Source of the DNA: an uncultured Oscillospiraceae bacterium
GTDB lineage: Bacteria > Bacillota > Clostridia > Oscillospirales > Acutalibacteraceae
NCBI GenBank assembly: GCA_900543795.1
Contig: UQSH01000024.1
Location: 1 to 23,241 of the forward strand
Direction of reading: 5' to 3'
DNA: 23,241 nucleotides
The notes under the pieces were generated by a model. That model was not told the origin of the DNA. It made no database searches and worked only from the letters and a program-made list of their open reading frames with translations. Every line of letters begins with the position of its first letter. Position 1 is the first letter of the stretch. Both the position numbers and the translations under genes were made by a program. This document shows positions 7,600-15,676 of this stretch, one piece after another.

Positions 7600-8880
7600 A
7601 TGGTTAGAGCAATAGTAGGCGCCAATTGGGGCGACGAGGGAAAAGGCAAAATAACAGATATGTTTGCACAGAAGGCAGATATAGTTATTCGCTTTCAGGG
7701 CGGAGCCAATGCGGGCCACACTATTATTAATGAACACGGCAGATTTGCGCTCCATCTTATGCCGAGCGGCGTTTGCAGTGAAAACACAACCTGCATTATC
7801 GGAAACGGCGTTGCGCTTGATATTAACAAGTTTATAAACGAGCTTGAGGATGTTAAAAAAGCAGGCCTTAATCCAAAGCTTCTTGTTTCGGAGCGTTGCC
7901 AAATTCTTATGCCATATCATATTCTGCTTGACGAATACGAGGAGGAAAGGCTCGGAAAGGCAGCCTTTGGCTCAACAAAAAGCGGTATTGCCCCCTTCTT
8001 TTCGGATAAATATGCTAAAATCGGCATTCAGGTTAACGAGCTTTTTGATGAAGAAACATTAAGGGCAAAGCTGAAAAATATATGCACTCTTAAAAATCTT
8101 ACATTAAAATATGTATATAATAAGCCCCTGCTTAACGAGGAGGAGCTTTTCAACACCTGTATGGAATATAAAGAGAAAATCGCCCCTTATGTTTGCGACA
8201 CACACACCTATATTCAAAATGCAATCAAGGAGGGCAAGGAGATACTGCTTGAAGGTCAGCTCGGCACTCTTAAGGATCCCGATTTCGGTATTTATCCAAT
8301 GGTTACCTCATCTTCAACTCTTGCAGGCTACGGCTGTGTTGGCGCAGGAATCCCTGCTAATCAGATTAAAGATATTGTTGTTGTAACAAAGGCATATTCC
8401 TCCGCAGTTGGAGCAGGCGAATTTGTTTCCGAAATTCTTGATGAAGAGGAAGCGCAGGAGCTTCGTATCCACGGAGGCGACAAGGGCGAGTTTGGCGCAA
8501 CAACAGGCAGACCGAGAAGAGTTGGCTGGTTTGACTGCGTTGCAACACGCTACGGTGTTGAATGTCAGGGTGCAACTCAGGTTGTTATGACAGCGCTTGA
8601 CTGCCTTTCATACCTTGAAGAAATTAAGGTTTGCGTTGGTTATGAGGTTGACGGCGAAATAATAAAGAGCTTCCCCACTACCCCAACGCTTAAAAAGTGC
8701 AAGCCCGTTCTTAAAACAATGAAAGGCTGGCACTGCGATATAAGAGGCATAAAAAATTATGACGATTTACCGCAGGAAACAAGAGATTATGTTGAATTTA
8801 TCGAAAGCGAAATCGGCTTCCCGATAACAATGGTTTCCAACGGCCCCGAAAGAGAAGCAATAATTTACAGAAATAAATAA
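7600..8880 (+). CDS. purA: adenylosuccinate synthetase
   Basis: The 426-residue enzyme joins IMP and aspartate with GTP to make adenylosuccinate, the first committed step to AMP. The N-terminal signature IVGANWGDEGKGKITD contains the catalytic Asp12 and the phosphate loop. GGANAGHTII carries the conserved His, and GEFGATTGRPRRVGWFD the substrate loop. Length is normal. The ATG at 7600 gives the conserved MVRAIVGA start. An ATG at 7591 is in frame but only two bases from the AGGAG at 7584-7588. guaA lies close by, so the two branches of IMP conversion are near each other. Confidence 0.97.
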   Translation: MVRAIVGANWGDEGKGKITDMFAQKADIVIRFQGGANAGHTIINEHGRFALHLMPSGVCSENTTCIIGNGVALDINKFINELEDVKKAGLNPKLLVSERCQILMPYHILLDEYEEERLGKAAFGSTKSGIAPFFSDKYAKIGIQVNELFDEETLRAKLKNICTLKNLTLKYVYNKPLLNEEELFNTCMEYKEKIAPYVCDTHTYIQNAIKEGKEILLEGQLGTLKDPDFGIYPMVTSSSTLAGYGCVGAGIPANQIKDIVVVTKAYSSAVGAGEFVSEILDEEEAQELRIHGGDKGEFGATTGRPRRVGWFDCVATRYGVECQGATQVVMTALDCLSYLEEIKVCVGYEVDGEIIKSFPTTPTLKKCKPVLKTMKGWHCDIRGIKNYDDLPQETRDYVEFIESEIGFPITMVSNGPEREAIIYRNK

Positions 8881-8889
8881 CGATTAAAT

Positions 8890-8923
8890 AAAGCACGGCA
8901 AGGAACTAATCCTGCCGTGCTTT
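8890..8923. terminator. bidirectional terminator between purA and the phosphoesterase gene
   Basis: A perfect 11-base stem (AAAGCACGGCA at 8890-8900 with 8913-8923) and a 12-base loop. The plus side is followed by TTTACTGTTT, the minus side by TTTATTTAATC, so it can serve both convergent genes. Confidence 0.85.
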
Positions 8924-8955
8924 ACTGTTTATATATATTTACTGTTTATATATTT
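8924..8955. repeat. short tandem repeat
   Basis: ACTGTTTATATATATTT (8924-8940) is followed at once by ACTGTTTATATATTT (8941-8955), a two-unit tandem duplication in the spacer between convergent genes. Confidence 0.85.
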
Positions 8956-8956
8956 A

Positions 8957-9955
8957 TTATGAAAGCTTTTCAAATTTATACATTTCCTTTACAGACTCTG
9001 CATTAAGATTAATTGTTGTGAGAGTGTATGAAACAGGACAATTTTTCGAGCCTGCCGCACCGTAGCCGCCGAGGCTTGAAAGCTGATAATATCTGTTTTT
9101 ATAATAATATGCTATATTGTCGCTGTGAACATGACCTGTTGAAATAAGGGAAATATATTCATTATCCGCTGTTTTTTCATCAAACAGGGAATTCTTCTTA
9201 ATATCGCTAACGGAATATTGAGCGGAGAACGGAAAGCCCTCATAAGCTTCTCCGTTTTTATATGCGGCTTCAAACGCCGGTGTCGGCATGTGGAAAAATA
9301 CGCTTGTATAAACCCTTCTCTGCTCAATCTCGGAAAGAAGCAAATCAATTTGGTTTTCCTTGATATAATCATATTCCCCGTTTTCATCGTGAGAATGAGA
9401 ATCCATAACCGCTATTGAATGAACAAGCTCGCCGTCCTTTTGAATATCAATAAAAAACTGCATTGAGCCGTCTATCCCCTTTTGGTTTCCGCAGAGAAAA
9501 TGCTCATAATTCATCATAAATGCGATAATGTCTTCGTTTGTGCCGTCCTTTTCTCCGTCGTTATTTCCCGGTGCAAAGGTCCAGGGAGTTGAATATTCCT
9601 CAAGAAGCTCACAGAAGATTTTAAGAGCTTTATATTTATCAAAAGTGATTTTTATATTATATCCCTCAATAATGTCGCCGTCGCAGATAATCAAATCACA
9701 TTCTGTTTTATCAAGAACACTTTTAAGGGCTTCAAGCGTTTTCTTATCGTTCTTGCAGGTTCCGTTGATAAAATGTGTGTCGTTAATTTTCAAAACCTTG
9801 AAGCTGTCCGACTCTGCGGTAAGCGTAACGCTTGTTTGGTTATATATCTCCGTATAGTCGTTTTCGGCAGTATTTTCCTGCTTTGCACATCCGAAGGTAA
9901 ACACGGAAAGCGCAAGCACAACTGCAAGTGCAATTAATTTCTTTATTCTTTTCAT
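8957..9955 (-). CDS. metallophosphoesterase lipoprotein
   Basis: The 332-residue protein has a signal peptide with a lipobox-like end (FTFGC, Cys23), so it is likely a lipoprotein on the outer face of the membrane. The calcineurin-like phosphoesterase motifs appear in order: NDTH (DxH), CDGDIIE (GDxx), APGNNDGE (GNxD/E), FFHMPTP (His) and STGHVHSDN (GHxH). These bind two metal ions. Family members hydrolyse phosphate mono- or diesters; the substrate is not shown. GGAGGAAG precedes the ATG. It has its own promoter and shares a terminator with purA. Confidence 0.9.
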   Translation of the reverse strand: MKRIKKLIALAVVLALSVFTFGCAKQENTAENDYTEIYNQTSVTLTAESDSFKVLKINDTHFINGTCKNDKKTLEALKSVLDKTECDLIICDGDIIEGYNIKITFDKYKALKIFCELLEEYSTPWTFAPGNNDGEKDGTNEDIIAFMMNYEHFLCGNQKGIDGSMQFFIDIQKDGELVHSIAVMDSHSHDENGEYDYIKENQIDLLLSEIEQRRVYTSVFFHMPTPAFEAAYKNGEAYEGFPFSAQYSVSDIKKNSLFDEKTADNEYISLISTGHVHSDNIAYYYKNRYYQLSSLGGYGAAGSKNCPVSYTLTTINLNAESVKEMYKFEKLS

Positions 9956-9997
9956 ACTCTTCCTCCCTATTTTTAATTAATAAATTTAGTTTCTCAA

Positions 9998-10026
9998 ATT
10001 ATACCATACAATAATTCTGCTTTCAA
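9998..10026 (-). promoter_or_regulatory. sigma-A promoter of the phosphoesterase gene
   Basis: On the minus strand TTGAAA (10026-10021), a 17-base spacer and a perfect TATAAT (10003-9998), about 45 bases before the start codon. Confidence 0.8.
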
Positions 10027-10039
10027 CCTGCTATTACTC

Positions 10040-10068
10040 TTGAAATTCAGTTGACGATAATATATAAT
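10040..10068 (+). promoter_or_regulatory. sigma-A promoter of guaA
   Basis: TTGAAA (10040-10045), a 17-base spacer and a perfect TATAAT (10063-10068). It is back to back with the phosphoesterase promoter, whose -35 box is 14 bases away. The leader to the guaA start is about 40 bases and shows no purine riboswitch. Confidence 0.78.
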
Positions 10069-10115
10069 ACTTTCATATAACTAATAAATAACCAATTTTT
10101 TTTGGGAGGACAAAT

Positions 10116-11642
10116 ATGGAAAAAATTCTTGTTCTTGATTTCGGCGGTCAGTATAACCAGCTTATCGCACGCCGTGTGCGAGACGACAGCGTTTATGCTG
10201 AAATTCTGCCCTACACCACTCCTATTGAAACCATCCGAGAGAACGGATACAAGGGTATAATCTTTACGGGAGGTCCTAATTCCGTTTACGATATGAGCTC
10301 GCCTCATTATACCAAAGATATTCTTGATTTAGGCGTTCCCGTTTTGGGAATATGCTACGGCTGTCAGCTTATTTCGTGGATGGCGGGCGGAAGGGTTGAA
10401 ACCGCCCCCGTGAGCGAATACGGTAAAATTGAATTTACGGCTGAAAAGTCTTTGCTTTTCGTTGATGTTCCCGAAAAATCAACTGTTTGGATGAGCCACA
10501 CAGACTATATTTCAGAGCCTCCGCAGGGCTTTAAGGTTATCGGCAAAACAGACAACTGCCCCTGCGCTGCTATGGAAAACGCAGAGAAAAGGATTTATGC
10601 AGTTCAGTTTCATCCCGAGGTTACGCACAGTGAATATGGCTTTAAAATGCTTCATAATTTTCTTTATGAGGTTTGCGGCTGCTCGGGCGATTGGGTTATG
10701 GATAGCTTTATTGAAGACACAGTGCAGAAGCTCAGAGAGCAGATAGGCGATAAAAATGTTATTCTCGGCCTTTCGGGCGGTGTTGATTCCTCCGTTGCGG
10801 CAGGTCTGCTTTCAAGAGCAGTCGGCAAGCAGCTCACATGCGTTTTTGTTGACCAGGGCCTTATGCGTAAGGACGAGGGCGATTATGTTGAACAAACATT
10901 TACAAGCCTTTTTGATATGAATTTTGTCAGAGTAAACTGTGCAGATCAGTTCCTTGATAAATTAAAGGGCGTAACCGACCCCGAGCAGAAGAGAAAAATT
11001 ATAGGCACTGAATTTTTCAATGTTTTCTGGAATGAAATCAGAAAGCAAAAGGACAAGGGCTTTTTCGCTCAGGGAACAATTTATCCCGACTGCATCGAGA
11101 GCGGCAAGGGCGACGCAGATGTTATTAAAACGCACCACAACCGTGTTAAAATTCCGGAGGATGTTCAGTTTGCAGGTGTGCTTGAACCGCTTTGCGATTT
11201 GTTTAAGGACGAGGTTCGAAGGGTTGGTGAGAAGCTCGGAATACCAAAGGAGCTTGTTTGGCGTCAGCCGTTCCCCGGTCCCGGTCTCGGCGTTCGTGTT
11301 ATCGGCGAGCTAACAAAGGATAAGATAAAGGTGCTTCAAGAGGCAGACTGGGTTCTGCGTGATGAAATGGCTAAAAACGGCTATGAGAAAAACCTTGCGC
11401 AGTTCTTCTGTGTGCTTCCGGATGTTAAAACCGTAGGCGTTATGGGCGACCACAGAACATACGACCATCTAATTGCGATTAGAGCCGTTACAACCGATGA
11501 TTTTATGACGGCGGATTGGGCAAAAATCCCATACGATATTCTTGCAAAGGTGTCTAACCGCATCACAAATGAGGTAAAGCATGTCAACCGCGTTGTGTAT
11601 GACATAACCTCCAAGCCCCCCGGCACCGTCGAGTGGGAATAA
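10116..11642 (+). CDS. guaA: GMP synthase (glutamine-hydrolysing)
   Basis: The 508-residue two-domain enzyme converts XMP to GMP with ATP and glutamine. The glutamine amidotransferase part (about 1-190) has FTGGPNSVYD, nucleophile Cys80 in GICYGCQL, and His166/Glu168 in QFHPEV. The ATP-pyrophosphatase part starts with the P-loop SGGVDS (220-225). The C-terminal dimerisation domain holds RQPFPGPGLGVRVIGE and ends in the conserved PPGTVEWE. GGGAGG precedes the ATG. The 3' end of guaA is a known integration hot spot for genomic islands, and a mobile element begins right after its terminator. Confidence 0.98.
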   Translation: MEKILVLDFGGQYNQLIARRVRDDSVYAEILPYTTPIETIRENGYKGIIFTGGPNSVYDMSSPHYTKDILDLGVPVLGICYGCQLISWMAGGRVETAPVSEYGKIEFTAEKSLLFVDVPEKSTVWMSHTDYISEPPQGFKVIGKTDNCPCAAMENAEKRIYAVQFHPEVTHSEYGFKMLHNFLYEVCGCSGDWVMDSFIEDTVQKLREQIGDKNVILGLSGGVDSSVAAGLLSRAVGKQLTCVFVDQGLMRKDEGDYVEQTFTSLFDMNFVRVNCADQFLDKLKGVTDPEQKRKIIGTEFFNVFWNEIRKQKDKGFFAQGTIYPDCIESGKGDADVIKTHHNRVKIPEDVQFAGVLEPLCDLFKDEVRRVGEKLGIPKELVWRQPFPGPGLGVRVIGELTKDKIKVLQEADWVLRDEMAKNGYEKNLAQFFCVLPDVKTVGVMGDHRTYDHLIAIRAVTTDDFMTADWAKIPYDILAKVSNRITNEVKHVNRVVYDITSKPPGTVEWE

Positions 11643-11659
11643 TTAATTCTTAAATATTT

Positions 11660-11706
11660 AACTCCCGAAACCCTGCAATAAAGCGGGTTTCGGGAGTTTT
11701 CTTTTT
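11660..11706 (+). terminator. rho-independent terminator after guaA
   Basis: A perfect 14-base stem (11660-11673 with 11685-11698), an 11-base loop and a T-rich tail. Its perfect state argues that the integrated element starts after it rather than within guaA. Confidence 0.94.
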
Positions 11707-11710
11707 TCTC

Positions 11711-11730
11711 TTGATAACAATTTGATAACA
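11711..11730 (+). repeat. direct repeat at the left end of the element
   Basis: TTGATAACA occurs at 11711-11719 and again at 11722-11730, two bases apart, just beyond the guaA terminator. Short direct repeats near the end of an integrative element are often arm-type integrase or excisionase sites; that role is inferred from position only. Confidence 0.45.
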
Positions 11731-11766
11731 GGAAATTGAAGTCAATTACTGCTAGATACCGATGGC

Positions 11767-12249
11767 TTACGAGTGGCGCCACTTAACACTCGGATCTTCT
11801 CCCGCAGTGCTTGGCCAGTTCAATTTCCATTCCATATATTCGGACTTGCTGATAATTCCTTCGGCAAGTTCTTTTTTTCGTAATGCCCATTCTTCAAAGA
11901 ATTCATCAAGCAAAAAATAATTAAATTGAACGGCTTTATGTGTTTCATCAGGATACTCTTCGTCAGGAACATCGTGAATAGTAATTCTGTAATGCTCGTC
12001 AAGGTCAAAGAGTGTAAACATTACATCCTCTGCCGCATAGTTGTAAGGCTCATAAAGTGAACGGAAATTAACCTCTAATGCGTCAGCGATTTTGACAAGT
12101 AACTCTTCTTTCGGCTTTCTTGTATTTGATTCATATTGAGCAATACGAATATCCGCCGTCTTTTCATCAAAGCCCACAAGCTTACCAAGTTCTTTTTGAG
12201 TTAAGCCACGGAATTGACGAACTCTTTTTATTCTATCTCCAACAGCCAT
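11767..12249 (-). CDS. XRE-family repressor of the element
   Basis: The 160-residue protein starts with a Cro/CI helix-turn-helix (about 5-62: GLTQKELGKLVGFDEKT, then IAQYESNTRKPKEELLVKIA). An acidic C-terminal domain (about 65-160) of no family I recognise follows. I chose the ATG at 12249 because GGAGAG lies five bases upstream; longer in-frame starts lie upstream of the promoter's own -10 box. It is divergent from xis-int, and both promoters carry similar dyads in their spacers. It therefore probably represses both itself and the integration genes. The last codons contain the perfect palindrome GTGGCGCCAC. Confidence 0.85.
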   Translation of the reverse strand: MAVGDRIKRVRQFRGLTQKELGKLVGFDEKTADIRIAQYESNTRKPKEELLVKIADALEVNFRSLYEPYNYAAEDVMFTLFDLDEHYRITIHDVPDEEYPDETHKAVQFNYFLLDEFFEEWALRKKELAEGIISKSEYMEWKLNWPSTAGEDPSVKWRHS

Positions 12250-12280
12250 AATTGCTCTCCTTTCACAATCTGTTAAGCAC

Positions 12281-12309
12281 ATCATAGCATATTTGTTTAG
12301 GACAGTCAA
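12281..12309 (-). promoter_or_regulatory. promoter of the XRE repressor
   Basis: On the minus strand TTGACT (12309-12304), a 17-base spacer and TATGAT (12286-12281). The spacer contains operator-like site O1. Confidence 0.78.
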
Positions 12310-12401
12310 GAAAGGATAAACAAAAAAGTTAAATAATTTGTAAAAAAGAGTTGACATAAACAAAAATGTTTAGTATAATACTGATTAAACAAATATGCTT
12401 A
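12284..12401. promoter_or_regulatory. array of four operator-like dyads between repressor and xis
   Basis: The consensus is TAAACA-AAAA-TGTTTA. O3 (12357-12372) is perfect and fills the spacer of the xis promoter. O4 (12386-12401, TAAACAAATATGCTTA) lies just after its -10 box. O1 (12284-12299, minus strand TAAACAAATATGCTAT) overlaps the repressor promoter. O2 (12317-12332, TAAACAAAAAAGTTAA) lies between. Start-to-start distances are 33, 40 and 29 bases. The likely ligand is the XRE protein encoded next door. Confidence 0.7.
12351..12379 (+). promoter_or_regulatory. consensus promoter of xis-int
   Basis: TTGACA (12351-12356), a 17-base spacer and TATAAT (12374-12379): every base matches the sigma-A consensus. 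Such a strong promoter needs repression, which fits operator O3 inside its spacer. Confidence 0.92.
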
Positions 12402-12426
12402 ATATAGAGAAAAGAGAGGTGATTTT

Positions 12427-12612
12427 ATGAAAAACCGATTTATGAGAGTAAACGAAGTAGCTGAAGCATTAGAGGTATCCGTTCCCTATGCGTACAAAAT
12501 TATACGCAAGCTGAACGAGGAGCTTGAAAGCGAGGGTTATCTGACTGTTAAAGGCAGAGTTAACAGAGATTACTTTTATGAACGAATTTACAGCAAGGGA
12601 GGTGAAAAATAG
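12427..12612 (+). CDS. excisionase-like winged-helix protein
   Basis: The 61-residue basic protein has a MerR/excisionase-type helix-turn-helix (MRVNEVAEALEVSVPYAYKI, then IRKLNEELESEGY) and a C-terminal wing with basic residues. Small proteins of this type directly before a tyrosine integrase bend DNA at the element ends and steer recombination toward excision. GAGAGGTG precedes the ATG. The stop TAG overlaps the GTG start of int (TAGTG), so translation is coupled. Confidence 0.85.
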   Translation: MKNRFMRVNEVAEALEVSVPYAYKIIRKLNEELESEGYLTVKGRVNRDYFYERIYSKGGEK

Positions 12613-13685
12613 TGCCTGTATTCAGGAATGAATCAAACGGAACTTGGTATGTCATGGCAAGATATGTTGATTGGCAGGGCAACCACAAACAAAAATGCAA
12701 GCGTGGCTTTAAAACAAAGCGTGAAGCATTAGAGTGGGAGCGAGTGTTCCACCTGCAGCAGAGCGCAGATATGGATATGAGTTTTGAAAGTTTCGTTGAT
12801 ATATACAAGAACGATATACGCTCACGAATCAAGGAAACTACTTGGCTGACAAAGGTTAATATCATTGACAAGAAGATACTTCCGTATTTCGGCAAAAGAA
12901 AAATCAGCGAGATACAGACAAAAGAGGTTATCGCTTGGCAAAATGATTTGCTTCAGCAGAAGGACAAAACCGGAAAGTCATATTCTGAGTGCTATCTCAA
13001 AACAATTCATAACCAGCTTAGCGCAATCTTCAATCACGCAGTTAGATTCTATGCTCTCCGTACAAATCCCGCTGCGAAAGCGGGTAATATGGGAAACGAA
13101 AAAAGAAAGGAAATGCTTTTCTGGACAAAGGAAGATTACCTGAAATTTGCGGATGTGATGATGGATAAGCCCGTATCATATTACGCATTTGAGATGCTCT
13201 ACTGGTCTGGGATGCGTTTGGGTGAGCTGCTTGCATTAACACCGAGTGATTTTGATTTTCAAAACAGCACGGTAACCATTAACAAATCCTATCAGCGTTT
13301 ACACGGCGAGGATGTGATTACCACGCCGAAAACAAAAAAGAGCAATCGAACAATTAAGATGTCGGAATTCCTTGCGGAAGAAATACAGGAATATATCAAA
13401 ATGCAATATGAGATTGAACCGACGGACAGACTGTTCCCGATTTCCAAAAGCTATCTCCACAGAGAAATGGAAAGAGGTTGCAAGGAAACAGGGTTGCAAA
13501 AAATCCGCATTCACGATTTACGTCATTCTCATGTTTCACTTTTGATTGAACTCGGTTTCTCAGCAGTAGCGATTGCAGACAGACTAGGTCACGAAAGCAT
13601 AGAGATAACTTACCGCTATGCACACCTGTTCCCGTCAAAGCAAAATGAAATGGCAAGCAAATTAAACCTTGAAAGGAGAGCTTAA
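12612..13685 (+). CDS. tyrosine recombinase / integrase
   Basis: The 357-residue phage/ICE-type integrase starts at a GTG coupled to the xis stop. It has an N-terminal AP2-like arm-binding domain (1-50, NGTWYVMARYVDWQGNHKQK), a core-binding SAM-like domain (about 55-150) and a catalytic domain. Catalytic residues are all present: Arg202 (WSGMRLGEL), a Lys in TPKTKKSNRT, His301-x-x-Arg304 (HDLRH), His327 (LGHESIEI) and Tyr336 (YRYAHL). It should integrate and excise the element. The target is not proven; the guaA 3' flank is the neighbouring chromosomal locus. Confidence 0.96.
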   Translation: MPVFRNESNGTWYVMARYVDWQGNHKQKCKRGFKTKREALEWERVFHLQQSADMDMSFESFVDIYKNDIRSRIKETTWLTKVNIIDKKILPYFGKRKISEIQTKEVIAWQNDLLQQKDKTGKSYSECYLKTIHNQLSAIFNHAVRFYALRTNPAAKAGNMGNEKRKEMLFWTKEDYLKFADVMMDKPVSYYAFEMLYWSGMRLGELLALTPSDFDFQNSTVTINKSYQRLHGEDVITTPKTKKSNRTIKMSEFLAEEIQEYIKMQYEIEPTDRLFPISKSYLHREMERGCKETGLQKIRIHDLRHSHVSLLIELGFSAVAIADRLGHESIEITYRYAHLFPSKQNEMASKLNLERRA

Positions 13686-13686
13686 T

Positions 13687-14010
13687 ATGTCAGCGAAGAA
13701 TTTAGACAAACACAACCGTTGGAGAAACAAGACAGTAGCGTTTCGTGTGTCTCCCGAAGAAGCAAATACCCTTGACGAATTCGTTAAGCTCTCGGGATTA
13801 ACAAAGCAGGATTATTTGATTGACAGAGCACTGCAGCGTGATGTTAAAGTGCAGGGTAATCCGAGAGTGTATAAGGCGCTGAGAAATGAGTTGATGAGCC
13901 TCTGCGATGAGCTGAAAAGAGTGGAGACTGTCAGTCAGGTTAACGATGATTTCTTAAGCGTGATGAATATGGCGCTGACGATACTGTCTTGTATGAATGA
14001 GGTGTCTTAA
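13687..14010 (+). CDS. MobC-like relaxosome accessory protein
   Basis: The 107-residue protein has a ribbon-helix-helix-like N-terminal half (KTVAFRVSPEEANTLDEFVK, then LSGLTKQDYLIDRAL) and a helical C-terminal half containing GNPRVYKALRNELM. This pattern is common in proteins placed just before relaxase genes in Clostridia elements, where they bind oriT and help the relaxase. AAGGAG at 13672 precedes the ATG at 13687, which I prefer to a TTG at 13669. The next 150 bases hold the oriT-like repeats. Confidence 0.78.
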   Translation: MSAKNLDKHNRWRNKTVAFRVSPEEANTLDEFVKLSGLTKQDYLIDRALQRDVKVQGNPRVYKALRNELMSLCDELKRVETVSQVNDDFLSVMNMALTILSCMNEVS

Positions 14011-14040
14011 TGAGTTCGAGATGTCTTTGCCTCGCAGAGC

Positions 14041-14101
14041 GCAATGCACTTTTGATGCGAAGTGTCAAAAGTGCCATTGCGTTACTCTTGGCAAGAGTAA
14101 C
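14041..14101 (+). other. candidate origin of transfer (oriT)
   Basis: Two adjacent inverted repeats lie between mobC and the relaxase gene. IR1: GCAATG+CACTTTTGA (14041-14055) pairs with TCAAAAGTG+CATTGC (14065-14080) with one bulged C and a 9-base loop. IR2: GTTACTCTTG (14081-14090) pairs with CAAGAGTAAC (14092-14101), a 21-base palindrome with a single central G. No ORF with a ribosome site covers 14011-14163. Position and structure fit an oriT; the nick site cannot be assigned. Confidence 0.65.
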
Positions 14102-14163
14102 AGAACCGAGGAAGCCCGAGTTTTACGAAGACAGATTTAAACTATGAAAGACAGGTGAAAAAT

Positions 14164-15315
14164 ATGTATTTATCAAGCATCAGCATTGAGCTCGGCAAGG
14201 GCGTTTTGAAGCATAACAACCGAAATTTCATTGCCGAAAATGTTGATAAAGACAGGACAAAAAACAATGTGGAATACAAAAAGATTCCTCTCGAAGAAGC
14301 CTATCATACCCTCTTTGACAGAGCGTTACAGAGGTATAATGACAAGCAAAAACGAGCCGATAGGAAGATTGATAATTACCTTGAACACATTCAAAAAGGT
14401 AAACAGGAAAAGCCCTTTTACGAGATAATCGTGCAGGTTGGTAACCGTGATGATATGGGTGTAGGCTCCCCAAACGAAAGACTCGCAAAGCGGATTTTGG
14501 AGGACTATTTACGACGGTTTGAGGAACGAAATCCAAACCTGTTCGTCTTTAATGCAGTACTTCATATGGACGAAGCAACACCCCATTTGCACATTGATTT
14601 CATCCCTTACACTACCCGAAGCACCCGTGGTTTAGATACCCGTGTATCTATGAAAAAGGCGCTAGAGGAGCAAGGCTTTGTTGGTTCCGGCAGGAGCGAT
14701 ACGGAAACAATGGCGTGGCTGCAATCCGAAAAAGAAGCCCTTGCTTATATAATGAAAAATCACGGTATTGAATGGGAAAATCAGGGTAACAACCATGAAC
14801 ACCTCTCCGTTTTGGAGTACAAAAGGGAGCAACGCAGCAAGGAGGTTGCGGAGCTTGAAGATGAGGTGGACGCACTAAAAACAAAGGCTGAAAACCTTAC
14901 AAAAGCGATTGATACGGTAACCGAAATATCCAACGATGAGGAGTTTGAAAAGGAGTTCACGCTCCCCGAACCGCAGCGTTTGGAGTCGGCAAAGAGTTAC
15001 AAAGGTCGCATAGCGGATATCTTCAACAAGCTCAAAGCCTTCGTGAAAAAAGTATTTGTTGAGCTGATGGAATCAAGAAGTCTAAATGCAAAATTGTATA
15101 ATGAAAATACAAGGTTAGGCTTTGACAACATTGACTTGCAAGAAATCAACCGAAATTATCAAAAGGAAAATCACAAGCTGCATAAGCAGTTGTCAGATTA
15201 CCGCTTGCTACGAAAAATACTCGGAAGTAAGCAGGTTGACCTACTGCTTGAAACAGCAAAACATCCAAAACAAAATGAAAGGAATTATGAAAATGACGGA
15301 GTTTATCTCAGATAA
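14164..15315 (+). CDS. MobV-type relaxase (Pre/Mob family)
   Basis: The 383-residue protein has the MobV histidine motif HMDEATPHLHIDF (His134, Asp136, Glu137, His141, His143), which binds the metal for nicking oriT. Before it is an N-terminal segment with FYEIIVQVGNRDD. The C-terminal half is a long charged coiled coil (about 215-265 and 310-350). It would nick one DNA strand and pilot it into a recipient using another element's secretion machine. I take the ATG at 14164 (AGGTG six bases upstream); an in-frame GTG at 14155 is an alternative. Its end overlaps tnpV by 23 bases. Confidence 0.9.
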   Translation: MYLSSISIELGKGVLKHNNRNFIAENVDKDRTKNNVEYKKIPLEEAYHTLFDRALQRYNDKQKRADRKIDNYLEHIQKGKQEKPFYEIIVQVGNRDDMGVGSPNERLAKRILEDYLRRFEERNPNLFVFNAVLHMDEATPHLHIDFIPYTTRSTRGLDTRVSMKKALEEQGFVGSGRSDTETMAWLQSEKEALAYIMKNHGIEWENQGNNHEHLSVLEYKREQRSKEVAELEDEVDALKTKAENLTKAIDTVTEISNDEEFEKEFTLPEPQRLESAKSYKGRIADIFNKLKAFVKKVFVELMESRSLNAKLYNENTRLGFDNIDLQEINRNYQKENHKLHKQLSDYRLLRKILGSKQVDLLLETAKHPKQNERNYENDGVYLR

Positions 15316-15670
15316 GAATAACGGACTTGATTACACACTGGTTGGGGAGGTTTACCTCCCTAACCTCATCTCCACCGAAACGAATTATGAAATCGGAATG
15401 TGGGGACAGCGACACCTTGATTATATCAAGAATCACCATAAAGTGTTCTATACCTCGTTGCTTACCAATTGCAAACTGAACTCATACTTGCACGAGATTG
15501 ATATCAGAGCAACCGAAATGTATGACCGCATTGTCAAGCAACTCAAAGAGCAGCAAGGTATCACCGAACAACTCAAAGCAGACGATATGATGGCTTGGGT
15601 ACAGGCAATGAACAACATCACAAATCAAGTGAGAGAGATTGTCAATTCCGAGATGATTTATACCGTATAA
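15293..15670 (+). CDS. tnpV: TnpV-like transposon-encoded protein
   Basis: The 125-residue protein resembles TnpV of Clostridium mobilizable transposons: YTLVGEVYLPNLI, then EIGMWGQRHLDYIKNHHKV, SLLTNCKLNSYLHEID and a C-terminal DMMAWVQAMNNITNQVREIV helix. The role of TnpV is unknown, but it is a reliable marker of such elements. The ATG at 15293 has AAAGGA about nine bases upstream; an ATG at 15287 is also in frame. It overlaps the relaxase stop, which suggests one operon, and is followed by a strong terminator. Confidence 0.85.
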   Translation: MTEFISDKNNGLDYTLVGEVYLPNLISTETNYEIGMWGQRHLDYIKNHHKVFYTSLLTNCKLNSYLHEIDIRATEMYDRIVKQLKEQQGITEQLKADDMMAWVQAMNNITNQVREIVNSEMIYTV

Positions 15671-15676
15671 CAAAAC

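Noticed and set aside
11773..11785. GTGGCGCCAC palindrome as an attachment core
   Set aside because: It lies within the coding end of the XRE gene and has no second copy at the right end, so a site role is unsupported.
14011..14163. A short gene between mobC and the relaxase
   Set aside because: No frame there has both a start with a ribosome site and useful length; the sequence is dominated by inverted repeats.
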